The notes under the pieces: generated by a model
What the model saw: the letters and a program-made list of their open reading frames with translations, nothing else
Databases searched by the model: none
What the model was told of the DNA's origin: nothing
In this document: positions 38,384 through 50,135 of the stretch, piece after piece
Layout: each line of letters starts with the position of its first letter
Position numbering within the stretch: position 1 is the first letter of the stretch
Position numbers and translations under genes: made by a program
Assembly: GCF_900698885.1 (NCBI RefSeq)
Contig: NZ_LR217705.1
Span: 248,001-312,000, forward strand
Reading direction: 5' to 3'
From: Erwinia_E haradaeae_H
Lineage (GTDB): Bacteria > Pseudomonadota > Gammaproteobacteria > Enterobacterales > Enterobacteriaceae
Length of the DNA stretch: 64,000 nucleotides

Positions 38384-39295
38384 TTAATTATTGATATAAT
38401 TCAAAGCTTTTTTTATCCAAATTCTAAAATCATTACCTAGTGTTTTATGATGCATGGCATATGTAACAAAAGCTTTAATGTAACTAAATTTATTACCACA
38501 ATCATAACTCTTACCTTTTAAGCAATAAGCTTGTACTGCTTCTTTCTCTATCAGTAAAGATAGAGCATCAGTTAGTTGTATTTCTTCGTTAGTTTTTTGA
38601 TATATTTGAGTTAGCAAAGGCCAAATTTTTGCAGAGAGAACATAACGACCTACTACTGCAAGATTTGATGGTGCTTGATTAATATTGGGTTTTTCTATTA
38701 TACCGGCTATTATTTTACTATCACCAGGAGTCAATTTTTCTCCTAAGCAATCCACAATACCATAAGTAGTAACATTAATTACTGGTTTTACCATAATTTG
38801 GCTGCATCTAGTACTATAAAATCTTTTAATCATTTCGGCGAGATTATCGCATGATAGATCTGATGTGCTCTGATCTAAAATAACATCAGGTAACATTATA
38901 GCGACAGGATGATTACCAATTAATGGCCATGCACACATTAATGCATGACCAAGCCCCCTAGGTGTCCCTTGACGAACTTGCATAATATTAACAGATGGCG
39001 GACAGATAGACTGGATTTCTTGCAGAAATTTCTGTTTAGAATGCCTTTCTAACATAGTCTCTAGCTCAAAATTAGTATCGAAGTGATTTGCAATTGAGCT
39101 TTTAGAGGAATGTGTTACTAGTATAATATTATTAATCCCAGACATAATACATTCATCAACAACGTATTGAATCAATGGCTTATCTACTAATGGCAACATT
39201 TCCTTAGGGATAGATTTTGTAGCAGGTAACATGCGCGTTCCAAAGCCAGCGACTGGGATTACTGCTTTTTTTATTTTTAAGTGACAAGTAGGCAT
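38384..39295 (-). CDS. galU: UTP-glucose-1-phosphate uridylyltransferase
   Basis: GalU makes UDP-glucose from UTP and the glucose-1-phosphate supplied by Pgm. It has 303 residues (E. coli 302). The nucleotide-binding motif AGFGTRMLPATKSIPKEMLP and the PLIQYVVDE segment mark the family. UDP-glucose is the donor for WaaE and, through UDP-glucuronate, the precursor of the UDP-galacturonate used by WabG. No Shine-Dalgarno is evident before the ATG. Confidence 0.97.
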   Translation of the reverse strand: MPTCHLKIKKAVIPVAGFGTRMLPATKSIPKEMLPLVDKPLIQYVVDECIMSGINNIILVTHSSKSSIANHFDTNFELETMLERHSKQKFLQEIQSICPPSVNIMQVRQGTPRGLGHALMCAWPLIGNHPVAIMLPDVILDQSTSDLSCDNLAEMIKRFYSTRCSQIMVKPVINVTTYGIVDCLGEKLTPGDSKIIAGIIEKPNINQAPSNLAVVGRYVLSAKIWPLLTQIYQKTNEEIQLTDALSLLIEKEAVQAYCLKGKSYDCGNKFSYIKAFVTYAMHHKTLGNDFRIWIKKALNYINN

Positions 39296-39647
39296 TAAAT
39301 TTTTTCCAAATCTGTTATACCTTAATAATGATTAGATGCATATATCAGAGAAAGGTTGCATTATGCTATTGGTATAGTAATATTAGCTGTCTTATCCGTC
39401 TAGTGTTTTATACTTTGTGGTTCGAATAGAATATGTTTGTTCGATATTATCTAATTCATATTACTTCTTTTGTATTTTATCTGGAAGATAATATTGCAAT
39501 TATGATCAAAATTTGATTAAATAATTATTTATAGGTTTGTTTATAGTATAACATTTTTAAGAATTATTTAAATATAAAAGGGATTTTTAGATATTAGAGC
39601 TACTACTAAAAAATATAGCATGTAGTGTAACTTGAAGGAAAAAACTC
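39296..39647. other. Gene-free stretch between divergent galU and grxD
   Basis: This is 352 bases that must hold both promoters. I see no strong consensus element. Confidence 0.5.
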
Positions 39648-40007
39648 ATGAGTGTATTGGAAAAAATTCAACGTCAAATTATAGAGAACCCTATCATACT
39701 GTATATGAAAGGTTCTCCTGAATTACCAAGTTGTGGTTTTTCAGCTCAGGCTGTACAGGCTATTAAAGCCTGCGGTGAGCGTTTTGCTTACATAGATATA
39801 TTAAAGAATCCAGAGATACGTTCTGAAATGCCAAAATATGCTAATTGGCCAACCTTTCCGCAATTATGGATTGATGGTGAGTTATGCGGTGGATGTGATA
39901 TTATTCTTGAGATGTTTCAAAAAGGCGAATTGCAACAGTTAATTAAGAAAATTGCAAAAAAATATAATATTTCCACTAAAATTACTCAAGATGAATCTAA
40001 TGTTTAG
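39648..40007 (+). CDS. grxD: Monothiol glutaredoxin 4
   Basis: GrxD carries or delivers iron-sulfur clusters, bridging a [2Fe-2S] cluster with glutathione. It has 119 residues (E. coli 115). The monothiol active site CGFS lies at residues 29-32, and the family segments WPTFPQLWIDGELCGGCDI follow. The start is supported by AAGGA seven to eight bases upstream. Confidence 0.97.
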   Translation: MSVLEKIQRQIIENPIILYMKGSPELPSCGFSAQAVQAIKACGERFAYIDILKNPEIRSEMPKYANWPTFPQLWIDGELCGGCDIILEMFQKGELQQLIKKIAKKYNISTKITQDESNV

Positions 40008-40559
40008 TAAAAATTTTTTAATATCTAGTATTATGAAATTTTGATATAAGTAGCATGGTTACTATTTATATAAAGAGAAAAAATATATATTTTATATATG
40101 CATATGCATAACCTTTTAAATATTTATTAAAAATTAAATAGAAATAAAGTGATTTTTATTGATTTAGATATAGGATTATTAATATCTAAATGATTAACTT
40201 ATTTCCTGATAAGATCCATTTATGAATTCTTATAATAATAAATCCATTAATTCTTGTAATTTATTTATTACCAATATTAATATAGATAGTAAATATTAAC
40301 TTTTATTTTGTTTTGAATCAAAACTTGCTTTATGTTTATAAAATGATACTAATAAAATATTTTGATAGTTATTAGTATAGGTGTTTTTAAAACATGATAT
40401 TATTTTGTTATTTTAAAAATTTATTTGCTTGATTTTTTCCATCCAAAAAATCTGGAAAGGATTTTTTTGTAGAGTATTATATATTATAAAATTCTTTCTC
40501 GCGAAATAGTTAATTTCACAAAATCTCATAGGTTTCGTATAGTTCTGGGGGTAAAGTTT
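40008..40559. other. Gene-free stretch between grxD and pgpC
   Basis: This is 0.55 kb of AT-rich sequence. A 68-codon minus frame (40413-40619) overlaps the pgpC start and is a shadow. Nothing else is seen. Confidence 0.6.
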
Positions 40560-41201
40560 GTGATAGTCTACCACAGACGACGTATAATATTTTTTGATCT
40601 TGATGGTACACTTCATCAAGAAGATATTTTTCGTTCTTTTATATGTTGGTTGCTATGGCGGAACCTATTAAATATTCTTCCACTTTTAGTAGTATTGCCA
40701 CTAATTGGTTTAGGGCTGATAATCAACGGTCGCGCGTCGCGTTGGCCAATGAGTTTGCTTTTATGGTCAATAACGGTCGGACGTAAAGAATCTTTACTAT
40801 TACAACGAGAAGAAGAGTTCACTAATTGGTTTTTGCAGAGACAAACACCATTTTTAAAAATACATCAACGAGTTGCTGAGCATATTAGCTGTCAAAACAC
40901 TGACGTTTGGTTAATTACCGGATCACCGCAAGCATTGGTGGAGCGAATATATTGTAACGTTGATTTTTTTCCACATATTCGATTAATCGCTAGTCAGATG
41001 ATCAGGGCTTATGGAGGGAGAGTATTATCAATGCGATGTGTTGGGCGTCAAAAAGTAGCACAATTATCTAAGAGAATCGGTCAACCTTTAAAACTTGAGA
41101 GTGGTTATAGTGATAGTACATTAGATGATCCATTATTATTATTTTGTCATAATCGATTTCGTGTTACTCCATCTGGGGATTTTTATAAGATTTTATCATG
41201 A
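40560..41201 (+). CDS. pgpC: Phosphatidylglycerophosphatase C
   Basis: PgpC (YfhB) removes the terminal phosphate of phosphatidylglycerophosphate to give phosphatidylglycerol. It is a HAD-family hydrolase with the nucleophile motif FFDLDGTLHQ (Asp13, Asp15), a hydrophobic membrane segment (about residues 30-57), LITGSPQ (motif II) and SGYSDSTLDDPLL (motif IV). It has 213 residues (E. coli 211) and follows YfhB along its whole length. It starts with GTG after GGGGG. pgpA, which in E. coli follows thiL, is absent from its place in this window. Confidence 0.92.
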   Translation: MIVYHRRRIIFFDLDGTLHQEDIFRSFICWLLWRNLLNILPLLVVLPLIGLGLIINGRASRWPMSLLLWSITVGRKESLLLQREEEFTNWFLQRQTPFLKIHQRVAEHISCQNTDVWLITGSPQALVERIYCNVDFFPHIRLIASQMIRAYGGRVLSMRCVGRQKVAQLSKRIGQPLKLESGYSDSTLDDPLLLFCHNRFRVTPSGDFYKILS

Positions 41202-43631
41202 AAGTTGTAAAAGGCTTTTAGAGATAAAAATTTTTTGAAACTATTGTTATAAAATTTCTACAATGTATACAGGTGCGATTTTAGTAGCAGTCTTTTTTAG
41301 AGATTATATTTTATAGTCGACACACAATTGAATCTTATTAAGATGATCTTAGCTGAGATATTTTAATTTTTTATAAAATTTATAAGCCATAAGCTTTGTT
41401 TTGCCACTTTTGAATGAATAAGTATGTTTTTAAAAAAATATAAGCGTATTTGATTGTTCTACAAATATTTTATTCATATTTTAATCTAAATCTATTTAGA
41501 CTAATAAGCATTCTCAATAAATAAATTTTTTTATAAAAATATCAAAGATAATAAGTACTGCATATTTTTATATATATAAAACCATAGGTTACAAAATATT
41601 TATAGTATCATCATAGTAATAATAATATAAATTTTAACAAATTCTATTTTGATCAGGGTCTTTTAAATAAAAATTGCATTTTATATGATTTTTATAATTT
41701 ATTAAAAATAATATATAGTATAAATACTAGCGATGTTTAGTTTAGTTAATATACTATGACTTATGGTTATAAATATAACATTAATATTTTATATTATGTA
41801 TATATTATATATGACATAAAATTTATATTTTAAAATAAATGTCTATTTTAATAAAAGTACTTTCATCTTGATGATAATATATTATGGAAATTTATTTTTA
41901 GAGCATTTCGGTTTATGTAGTAAACTTTTAATCATTACTTAAACTTAATTAGTATCAAATTATCTAACAATAGTTTATTTTTTGAAAAAATTTTCTTTTG
42001 ATTATAAATAAATTTTTTATGTAATTTTTACATAGCTCTTAGTTAATTTTCATTATTAAATTACTTTAACATATATTTTTTTTTATTATTTTTTATTATC
42101 TATTGCCTCATGAAGTGCATAGTTAGTTAATTGATTTTGTTATTATTTATTATAATACTTAATATATTTAATTTTTTAGATGATATTGAGAAGAGATCTT
42201 TGCTAAGATAATTACTAATTTAGCGAGGTTGATATAGTTAGAACATGTAGACTGTACATTTTTATTTAGACTAAATAAAACTTAGACAGTTTATATCTTA
42301 CCTTATGATATAATACAGTTAAATCAAAGAATAGCAAAATTTTTATTTTTTTATCTAATCACATTAAATTGTTATTGCGCTATTTATTTTATTTAAATAT
42401 TGCTTTATTTTTTATAAACCTAGCTCATTTTACATGAGCATTCAGCTTATTTATTCAGTTTATTTATTCAGTTTATTATCTAATTGGTATTTAACTTCTG
42501 ATGCGCCGGTGAGAATTATTGTATATTTTATATTTTATATATTTTTAATATATAAAATTTTCTATTTATGAAACATGAAGACATAGAGCTTTTTAGGGGA
42601 TTTAAAGGAGAAGATGGCAATATATAATTAAATATATAATAAAATTATATAGTTACCACTTGATTCCCATAATAATCACCTGAAGATGACCTAAATAATA
42701 AGAACTATTTTTTAAAAACTATTGATTGATTTAAGATGTACATTATTGTGGTTTTAATATTTAAAAGAAGCAAAAAGTTTAGCAAAAGAATATCATTAAG
42801 AGGATTTTTTAATGTTTTTAAGATATTTAAAAAGAGGAAAAAGATCTTGATAGACGAATTATGAACGGTATTCATAATGAATAATGTTCTGTATGTCCCA
42901 CGTTAGGATGTAGAATTACCATTCTAATAAAAATAATATATTTTTAAGTTTTAGTAGATTCTTCTATAATATTCACTATATAGAACACATTATAGATACA
43001 GCATTGCATACTATGTTGACTGTATTTTATTTAATATTTTAAAAGAACTTTATACTAGTTCACAGTATAGCTGTCATTTAAAATCAAATCTTGAAAAGAT
43101 TACTAAGATTAATATAATTTTAGTATTTTTTTGGAAATAAACATTCGTACAAAAGAGTATATTTTTCACTATGATTATTTAATCAGTACTAACACTTTAT
43201 ACTGTGTTATATAATCATACAGTATGAGTAAGAGGTTTATATATTATCCTCAAGTAACAGTATACCATTAGTATAAAATTAATAACATAACTCTGAGCAT
43301 TTCTTAATTTTAATAATTTTCATTCTAGTAATGATTATAATGGTCAATTATGAGATGTTATAGATTTTTATTAATTTTTTATTTTTTATTCTATGATTAG
43401 TAGTATAATCGATTTGGTTTTCCTAAAAGAGATAATTTTTGTATTGAGATCTTATATTTATAAGCATATATACAAGTACATTAACTACAATGCTATACAT
43501 TAAAGTCAATAATATAAAAGATAATTCAATTATCTCAGAGTTTATTGATTAGATTTGGTATAAAAGTATTAATATAAAATATTAGCTGTATAGTATTGCA
43601 CTTACTCGTTTAAATCGTTTTGGTTGGATCT
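41202..43631. other. Large AT-rich desert between pgpC and plsB
   Basis: This is 2.4 kb without a recognisable gene. It includes a degenerate 13-bp repeat around TTTATTCAGTTTA (about 42441-42478), a small hairpin GCTCAT/ATGAGC (about 42423-42439), and an AAAGGAG before a five-codon ATG frame near 42613. Spacing suggests one or more erased genes; none can be named. Confidence 0.65.
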
Positions 43632-46067
43632 ATGTTTATTGGTGGTATAATAAATAATTTTTTATTGAAAATACTTATTAAAATATTTGTTAAAAGCCGA
43701 GCTATTTCAGCTAATTTAGAATCTATCGTGAATTTTGATAGAGAAAGTAATATCATATACATCCTTCCTGATAAATCACAAACTGACTTAATTACATTGC
43801 AAAATTACTGTCAGAAAGCAGGTCTATCTGATCCATTATCACCTATAGAGATTGCTGGCAATCTATTACCCCATTACGTATTTCTTCAGGATAGCGTAAA
43901 TTTTCGCTCTGAAATTATTTATAATCTACAGTTAGTGGAATTACTTAATTTGATATTAGAATTGCATCAGCGTGATTCTAAGCTAAATATGCATATTGTT
44001 TTTGTGTCAATAATTTTTGAACGGCCTCCTAGTAGGAATTATTTTGGCAAAAACAAAATAATAAATTATAACTGGTTTAGTAAAATCAATAAATTATTAA
44101 AAGTATGTTGTTTAGGACGTGATAGTTGTATATATTTTTCATCGATTATATCAATACGTGATATACAGACTCAGTATGGATCTAATAAGAAAATTTTTTC
44201 AAAGCTGATTCGTATAGCGCGCATACATTTTATCCGTCAGGGTCGTGTAGAGACCAGTTCACAAATGTTAACACGTAGTAACTTATTGGTCATACTGTTG
44301 CAATCTAAAGTTATCAAAAAAGCAATTGCAGAAGAGGCAAGCAGTAAACGTATTTCTCATCAGAAAGCACAAAAAAATACTATTACGTTAATCCAAGAGA
44401 TTTCTGCGAACTTTTCCTATATAGCGATCTATCTTACGGATCGTATTATGCGGTGGAGTTTAGGTAAACTTTATCAAGATATCAATGTTAGAGGAAGTCG
44501 GCGTATATTAGATATGGCTTATAAAGGGCATGCAATTGTATATTTGCCTTGCCATAGAAGTCATATGGATTATTTGCTAATCTCATATATCCTTTATCAT
44601 CAAGGGCTAACTTTACCTTATATTGCTGCTGGTATTAACTTAAATTTTTGGCCCATTGGAAAGATATTTCGTTATTTGGGTGCTTTTTTTATTCGTAGAA
44701 CTTTTAATGGTAATAAACTATATTCAACAATTGTTCGTGAATACGTAAGTCAGTTATTTTTTAACGGCTATCCAGTAGAATATTTTATCGAAGGTGGACG
44801 TTCACGTACCGGATATCTGAGACCTCCAAAAACTGGTATTCTCTTAATGACTTTACAAGCAATGTTGCGTAAAAATCAACGTGTTATTACTATTATACCT
44901 ATTTATATTGGTTACGAACATGTGATAGAAGTTGAATCTTATTCAAATGAATTAGCTGGAGCTATTAAAGAAAAAGAAGGATTGTTTTCTATATTACGTG
45001 CATTAAAAAATTTACGTAATTTTGGTCAAAGTTACGTAAACTTTGGAGAACCACTTTCCTTAATAAAGTATCTCGATAAGAAAATACCAGAATGGCGGAA
45101 ATCTATTGACCCAATTAAAACGCAGCATCCAGTTTGGTTAACTTCAGCTGTGCATGATATTGCAAAACATATAATGATCAGAATTAACAATGCTGCAGCA
45201 ATAAATGCCATCAACCTTTGTGTAATGGCTTTAATAGGTTCAGATCAATATACCTTGCCACGTCAACAGCTTACTCAGCACCTTAATTGTTATTTGCAAC
45301 TTTTAAGAAATGTACCGTATTCTTCTGATGCGACAGTGCCCAGAGTAACTGCTGAAAAACTTTTAGAACACGCATTAAGTATGAATCAGTTTGAGGTAAA
45401 AAAAAATACAATGGATGACGTTGTTATCTTGCCAAAAAATAAGGTAAAATTTTTACTTTATTACCGTAATAACATTCATCACATGTTTATAATACCAGCA
45501 TTAATCTCTGCTATTTTAATTAAGAACCGTAGAATAGATTGCCGTGAGTTGTATTATCAAGTTAGCATGGTTTATCCGATCCTTGAAAGTGAGTTATTCT
45601 TGCATTGGTCGCAGGATGAATTGCCTGGATTACTAGATGCATTGGTATCTGAAATGGAGCGTCAAGGACTATTAAAAAAAGAAAAAAGCTCTATTTCTTT
45701 AAAAGAAGATTTTTTTTATATATTGCAACTCTTGGCAACAGGTGCACAAGAAGCGCTACAACGTTATACTATTATTTCTGCAATCTTAATTGAGAATCCA
45801 ACAATCACTCGAAAAATGATCTCAGATAAAAGTTGTCTTATAGCACAACGCTTATCTGTTTTATATGGAACTCATGTTTTAGAGTTTTTTGATAAGACAA
45901 TGTTCAATACTTTGATCTTTACGATACGTCATAAAGGTTATATGCAAGAATCTAAAGATCTTCAGTGTGCGAAAGATCAACACCTCACGAATATCTATAA
46001 AATTCTCTCGAATTTAATACCTCAAGATATACGCATAACTATTGAGCGTTTTGTTGTAGATAGATAA
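43632..46067 (+). CDS. plsB: Glycerol-3-phosphate 1-O-acyltransferase
   Basis: PlsB acylates position 1 of glycerol-3-phosphate at the inner membrane, the first step of phospholipid synthesis. From ATG 43632 it has 811 residues (E. coli 807); a TTG at 43620 is an alternative start. The acyltransferase motif HRSHMD (His308, Asp313) sits almost exactly where E. coli has His306/Asp311. GGRSRTG and the later IPIYIGYEHV block are intact. The N-terminal 100 residues are more diverged. With PgpC it shows that the cell still makes its own phospholipids. Confidence 0.96.
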   Translation: MFIGGIINNFLLKILIKIFVKSRAISANLESIVNFDRESNIIYILPDKSQTDLITLQNYCQKAGLSDPLSPIEIAGNLLPHYVFLQDSVNFRSEIIYNLQLVELLNLILELHQRDSKLNMHIVFVSIIFERPPSRNYFGKNKIINYNWFSKINKLLKVCCLGRDSCIYFSSIISIRDIQTQYGSNKKIFSKLIRIARIHFIRQGRVETSSQMLTRSNLLVILLQSKVIKKAIAEEASSKRISHQKAQKNTITLIQEISANFSYIAIYLTDRIMRWSLGKLYQDINVRGSRRILDMAYKGHAIVYLPCHRSHMDYLLISYILYHQGLTLPYIAAGINLNFWPIGKIFRYLGAFFIRRTFNGNKLYSTIVREYVSQLFFNGYPVEYFIEGGRSRTGYLRPPKTGILLMTLQAMLRKNQRVITIIPIYIGYEHVIEVESYSNELAGAIKEKEGLFSILRALKNLRNFGQSYVNFGEPLSLIKYLDKKIPEWRKSIDPIKTQHPVWLTSAVHDIAKHIMIRINNAAAINAINLCVMALIGSDQYTLPRQQLTQHLNCYLQLLRNVPYSSDATVPRVTAEKLLEHALSMNQFEVKKNTMDDVVILPKNKVKFLLYYRNNIHHMFIIPALISAILIKNRRIDCRELYYQVSMVYPILESELFLHWSQDELPGLLDALVSEMERQGLLKKEKSSISLKEDFFYILQLLATGAQEALQRYTIISAILIENPTITRKMISDKSCLIAQRLSVLYGTHVLEFFDKTMFNTLIFTIRHKGYMQESKDLQCAKDQHLTNIYKILSNLIPQDIRITIERFVVDR

Positions 46068-46279
46068 TTGATACAAGAGCTATTTTCTTAATGAAACATC
46101 CGTTTTTGAAAGTTGAAAAAAATTTTTTATAAAACGTGTTAAGCCTTAATAATTAAATAGTAATAGAGATAGTTATTGTATAATGTATCGAATTTTACTT
46201 ATAAACGAGCAATCAGAATAGTTATGATTATATCATAACTATTAGAGTATCTTTTTAAATTTATATTTAGGAGGATGAT

Positions 46280-47293
46280 ATGAAATTTTTAGTTACTGGC
46301 GTAGCGGGATTTATTGGTTTTCATGTGACACAGAGTCTTCTTAAAGCTGGTCATGAGGTGATTGGGTTAGATAATTTAAACAATTCTCATCAAGATATAA
46401 ATTTAAAAATAGCCCGTCTAAAGATTAATACCGATTATATGGCTTTCTCTTTTCGCAAAGTGGACATTTCTGATTATGCAGAAATGATGAATGTATTTCA
46501 ATCTAATGCTGTGCAGCGTGTGATACATTTAGCTGCCAAGACGGGAGTGCGCTATTCTTTGAAAAATCCTCTTGCTTATGCTAATGCGAATCTTGTTGGT
46601 CATTTAAATATTTTAGAATGTTGTCGTCATAGTAACGTAGAGCATTTTTTGTATGCGTCTTCTAGCTCAGTATATGGTTTAAATCGCAAGATGCCATTCT
46701 CTATAGATGATGATACGACTCATCCCGTTTCGATTTATGCTGCTACTAAAAAAGCTAATGAGTTAATGTCTCATACTTATTCTCATTTATACGGAATTCC
46801 AACTACTGGTTTGCGTTTTTTTACTGTATACGGACCCTGGGGTCGTCAAGATATGGCATTGTTTAAATTTACACAAGCTATCTTATCTGGCAAATCTATT
46901 AATATATATAATTATGGAAAAATGCAGCGCGACTTCACTTATATTGATGATATAGTTCAAGCTATCATGGTTTTACATAATATGATTCCTGCGGTTAATT
47001 TAGATTGGACAGCAGAAGGAGGTAATATTGCTAGTAGCTCAGCAGCGTATCAACTTTTTAATATTGGTAATAGTTGTCCATGTGAATTAATGACTTATAT
47101 TAAAGCATTAGAAGACGCATTAGGTATGGTGGCAAAAAAAAATATGTTACCTGTTCAGCCTGGTGATATGATTTCCACTAGTGCTGATATTAGTGACTTA
47201 GTTAAAATAATTGGATATCAACCATATACCGAAGTAAAAGAGGGTGTTCTTCGCTTTGTAAAATGGTATAAAGAGTTTTATCAAATAACATGA
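46280..47293 (+). CDS. uge: UDP-glucuronate/galacturonate 4-epimerase
   Basis: This short-chain dehydrogenase-type epimerase has 337 residues. The NAD-binding motif GVAGFIG (Gly7, Gly10, Gly13), the catalytic YAATK (Tyr153, Lys157) and the preceding SSSSVYG are intact. Sequence and length fit the CapI/Uge subgroup, which converts UDP-glucuronate to UDP-galacturonate, rather than GalE. In Klebsiella, Uge supplies the galacturonic acid added by WabG, and wabG is present here, so the two support each other. A strong AGGAGG precedes the ATG. The UDP-glucose dehydrogenase that makes UDP-glucuronate is not in the window. Confidence 0.83.
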   Translation: MKFLVTGVAGFIGFHVTQSLLKAGHEVIGLDNLNNSHQDINLKIARLKINTDYMAFSFRKVDISDYAEMMNVFQSNAVQRVIHLAAKTGVRYSLKNPLAYANANLVGHLNILECCRHSNVEHFLYASSSSVYGLNRKMPFSIDDDTTHPVSIYAATKKANELMSHTYSHLYGIPTTGLRFFTVYGPWGRQDMALFKFTQAILSGKSINIYNYGKMQRDFTYIDDIVQAIMVLHNMIPAVNLDWTAEGGNIASSSAAYQLFNIGNSCPCELMTYIKALEDALGMVAKKNMLPVQPGDMISTSADISDLVKIIGYQPYTEVKEGVLRFVKWYKEFYQIT

Positions 47294-48944
47294 AAATATC
47301 ATAAGTATTGTACTCTGCATTCTGTGTATCATTTTGTTTATCATTCTGTGTATACAGTATGATGATGGGCAAATTTTTACAGTAACTATTATAGGGTAAG
47401 GAGGCAGATTCTAAGAGAATACTTTAGAGTTTGTATATTGGGCATGCATATAGCACAGTATTTTTAAATTTTACTAGCACAATGGAAAAAATTTTCTATT
47501 ATTATATTTAATAGATGTATAATTTTTCATGAAATTTTTATAAAGCGTGAAATTTATAATGACTGAATATATGGAAGTTTGATTATATATTATGTAGATT
47601 TTTTTTTGTAACACATCATAACTTTTCTAGCGTTTTATTTTTTTATATAACATGTAAACATGTTTGGTTGATTGGCATTGTAATACATATTAATTTAGAT
47701 AATGATTTTTTTTTAAAAAACTCTATATGCATAGAGACAGCATATTTTTATATTGATTTTTAGTGCTTTAGATGGTGTTTAATTTTAAGAACATCTGATA
47801 TTTTTATCATGCTTAAAATTTTTTTTGGTATGATGGAAAGAAAGTACTAATAAAAATTATTATATAATATATGATATATATTTAGTATATTGAGAATCAA
47901 TTAATAAAATATTATATAGAATACTTGCTGATGGTTTAGAAGTATTTATAAAAATATAATAATATTAGTTATAATTAATAGATTTTACTCTCTATGTTAG
48001 AATTTTGCCTATTATTAATAGAATCATTATTCTAGTCTATTATATTTAGATGAACTAATAGATTACATATAATATAATTTGAACTATTAATTGAGGGCGG
48101 TACATCTTTATATGCATTTTATTTATATACAATTGTCTTTCTTGTTTTTGAAAGACAAGAAATATTCTTTAATCTAAGAAGAAATACGTAATATTTAATT
48201 TTTTTGTAATTATCATGATCTTATTAGCAGTAACTATTAGTTGTACTTGTCTATTTTTTAAAAAAGTACAAGTGATAGTTTTTATCTTATGGTATTCTAT
48301 AAATCCTTATTTAATATAAATATATTAAATATTAATGCTATGTATTTTCAATATAGGTTATTCTAGTTTTTAGTTGAAATATTTATATGTTTTTATGGTT
48401 TTTTATTTTAACGATATAATACTTTAAAAGTAATAATACTTAGATAATATTTAGTGGTGTTTAATGAACCTTTTATTTTAATATAAAAAATTATTTTAAG
48501 ATAGTTTCTTGTTTATTCAATGCATTCAACATACTAACAGATAAATTTCAGAATAAAATAATTATGCTTGATAAGCAATGATGTTTGTTATATTAACACA
48601 AAATTATTCTAAAAAAATTGTAGTGATATAGAAGATAAAAATTATTTAAATTAATAGAGAGAAACACTAAAAATACATCAGATTTTATTTATTGTCAAAA
48701 GGTGATTAAAATTTTTTAATGTTACTAAAAATTAATCAGCTTCTATTTTTCTAAGATAGTTTTTAATATTTACTTATGCAAGAAAGGTTTACTCTTTATA
48801 TTATGTTATGCATTCATAGAATGCTAATTAGTTATAAGTTCTCTGAAACGAATAAGTAATATCAGCCATTTACTTAAAGAAAATTCTTATATCAACAAGT
48901 ACATATCTTGTCAGTAATTTAATGTTAGTTTTGGGGTGTGTAGA
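47294..48944. other. Desert between uge and ribD
   Basis: This is 1.65 kb without a gene. It holds an orphan AAGGAGG (47398-47404) without an open frame and a perfect 9-bp hairpin TTGTCTTTC/GAAAGACAA (48133-48158) without a T-run. In E. coli nrdR (about 0.45 kb) precedes ribD; it is missing. Confidence 0.6.
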
Positions 48945-50063
48945 ATGAGCAATCAATCTTATATGGCTCGTGCGTTAGAATTGGCCTATCGTGGTCGGTT
49001 TACTACTTCTCCCAATCCTAATGTTGGATGCGTACTGGTGCGTGATGGTCATATTGTAGGCGAAGGTTATCATCTAAGAGCTGGCGAGTTACATGCAGAA
49101 ATTTGTGCATTACGCATGGCAGGTGAAAAATCACGAGGATCTACTGCTTATATTACATTAGAGCCATGTAGTTATTATGGGCGAACACCACCGTGTTGTG
49201 ACGCACTTGTAGCGGCTGGTGTGAGATATGTTTTTATAGCCATGCAAGACCCTAATCCACGAGTAGCTGGTCGTGGGGTGGAGTGTTTAAAAAAAGCAGG
49301 AATTGGAGTTAACCATGGGTTAATGATGTCTGCGTCAGAAGCACTAAATCGCGGTTTTCTAAAGCGTATGCGCAGTGGCTTTCCTTGGATACAGCTAAAG
49401 ATGGGTTCTTCTTTAGATGGAAGAACAGCTATGTCTGATGGAGAAAGTCAGTGGATTACCTCTGCAGAGGCAAGAAGAGACGTACAAAGACTACGGGCAC
49501 AAAGTTCAGCTATTCTTAGTACTAGCGCAACTATACTAGCAGATAATCCATCTTTAACGGTGCGTTATAATCAGTTAGATAATGCTATTAGGGAGATATA
49601 CCCAGAAGATCTCTTAAGGCAGCCGATACGTATAATCATCGATAGCCAAAATCGTATCACTCAAGCGCATAAAGTAATTAATCAACCTGGCGAAACTTGG
49701 TTAATGAGACATATATGTGATAAAAAAAAATGGCCAGATAATGTGAAACAATTCAACATACCTTATCATAACGGTCATCTTGATTTAACTTCTATGTTGA
49801 TTTTTTTTGGACAAAAAGAAATTAATTCTATTTTAGTAGAAGCAGGATCACAGTTTTCCGGTGCTTTGTTAAAAGCAAAGGCAGTGGATGAATTAATTAT
49901 TTATTTTGCGCCTAAATTAATAGGAGATACTGGTCGCGGATTATGTCAGATATCAGGAATAGAAACATTGAATGATGTTTTTGTCTTAACATTTACTGAT
50001 ATTATACCCATAGGTCCAGATGTTAGGCTTACTTTACAGCCATCTAATATTATGTATACGTAA
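48945..50063 (+). CDS. ribD: Bifunctional riboflavin deaminase/reductase RibD
   Basis: RibD deaminates the first pyrimidine of the riboflavin pathway and then reduces its ribosyl chain. From ATG 48945 it has 372 residues and aligns without offset to E. coli RibD. Zinc ligands His50, Cys75 and Cys84 of the deaminase domain are present (LHAE and EPCSYYGRTPPC). The reductase domain (about residues 148-372) shows KMGSSLDGRTAMSDGESQWIT. GGGG lies upstream. It heads ribD-ribH-nusB-thiL; nrdR, which precedes it in E. coli, is gone. Confidence 0.97.
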   Translation: MSNQSYMARALELAYRGRFTTSPNPNVGCVLVRDGHIVGEGYHLRAGELHAEICALRMAGEKSRGSTAYITLEPCSYYGRTPPCCDALVAAGVRYVFIAMQDPNPRVAGRGVECLKKAGIGVNHGLMMSASEALNRGFLKRMRSGFPWIQLKMGSSLDGRTAMSDGESQWITSAEARRDVQRLRAQSSAILSTSATILADNPSLTVRYNQLDNAIREIYPEDLLRQPIRIIIDSQNRITQAHKVINQPGETWLMRHICDKKKWPDNVKQFNIPYHNGHLDLTSMLIFFGQKEINSILVEAGSQFSGALLKAKAVDELIIYFAPKLIGDTGRGLCQISGIETLNDVFVLTFTDIIPIGPDVRLTLQPSNIMYT

Positions 50064-50135
50064 AATAAAGAAGTTTTTATATAAATGTGCTATTATTTTT
50101 CCTGTTAGTCTATTATATAACTTGGAAGAAAGATT

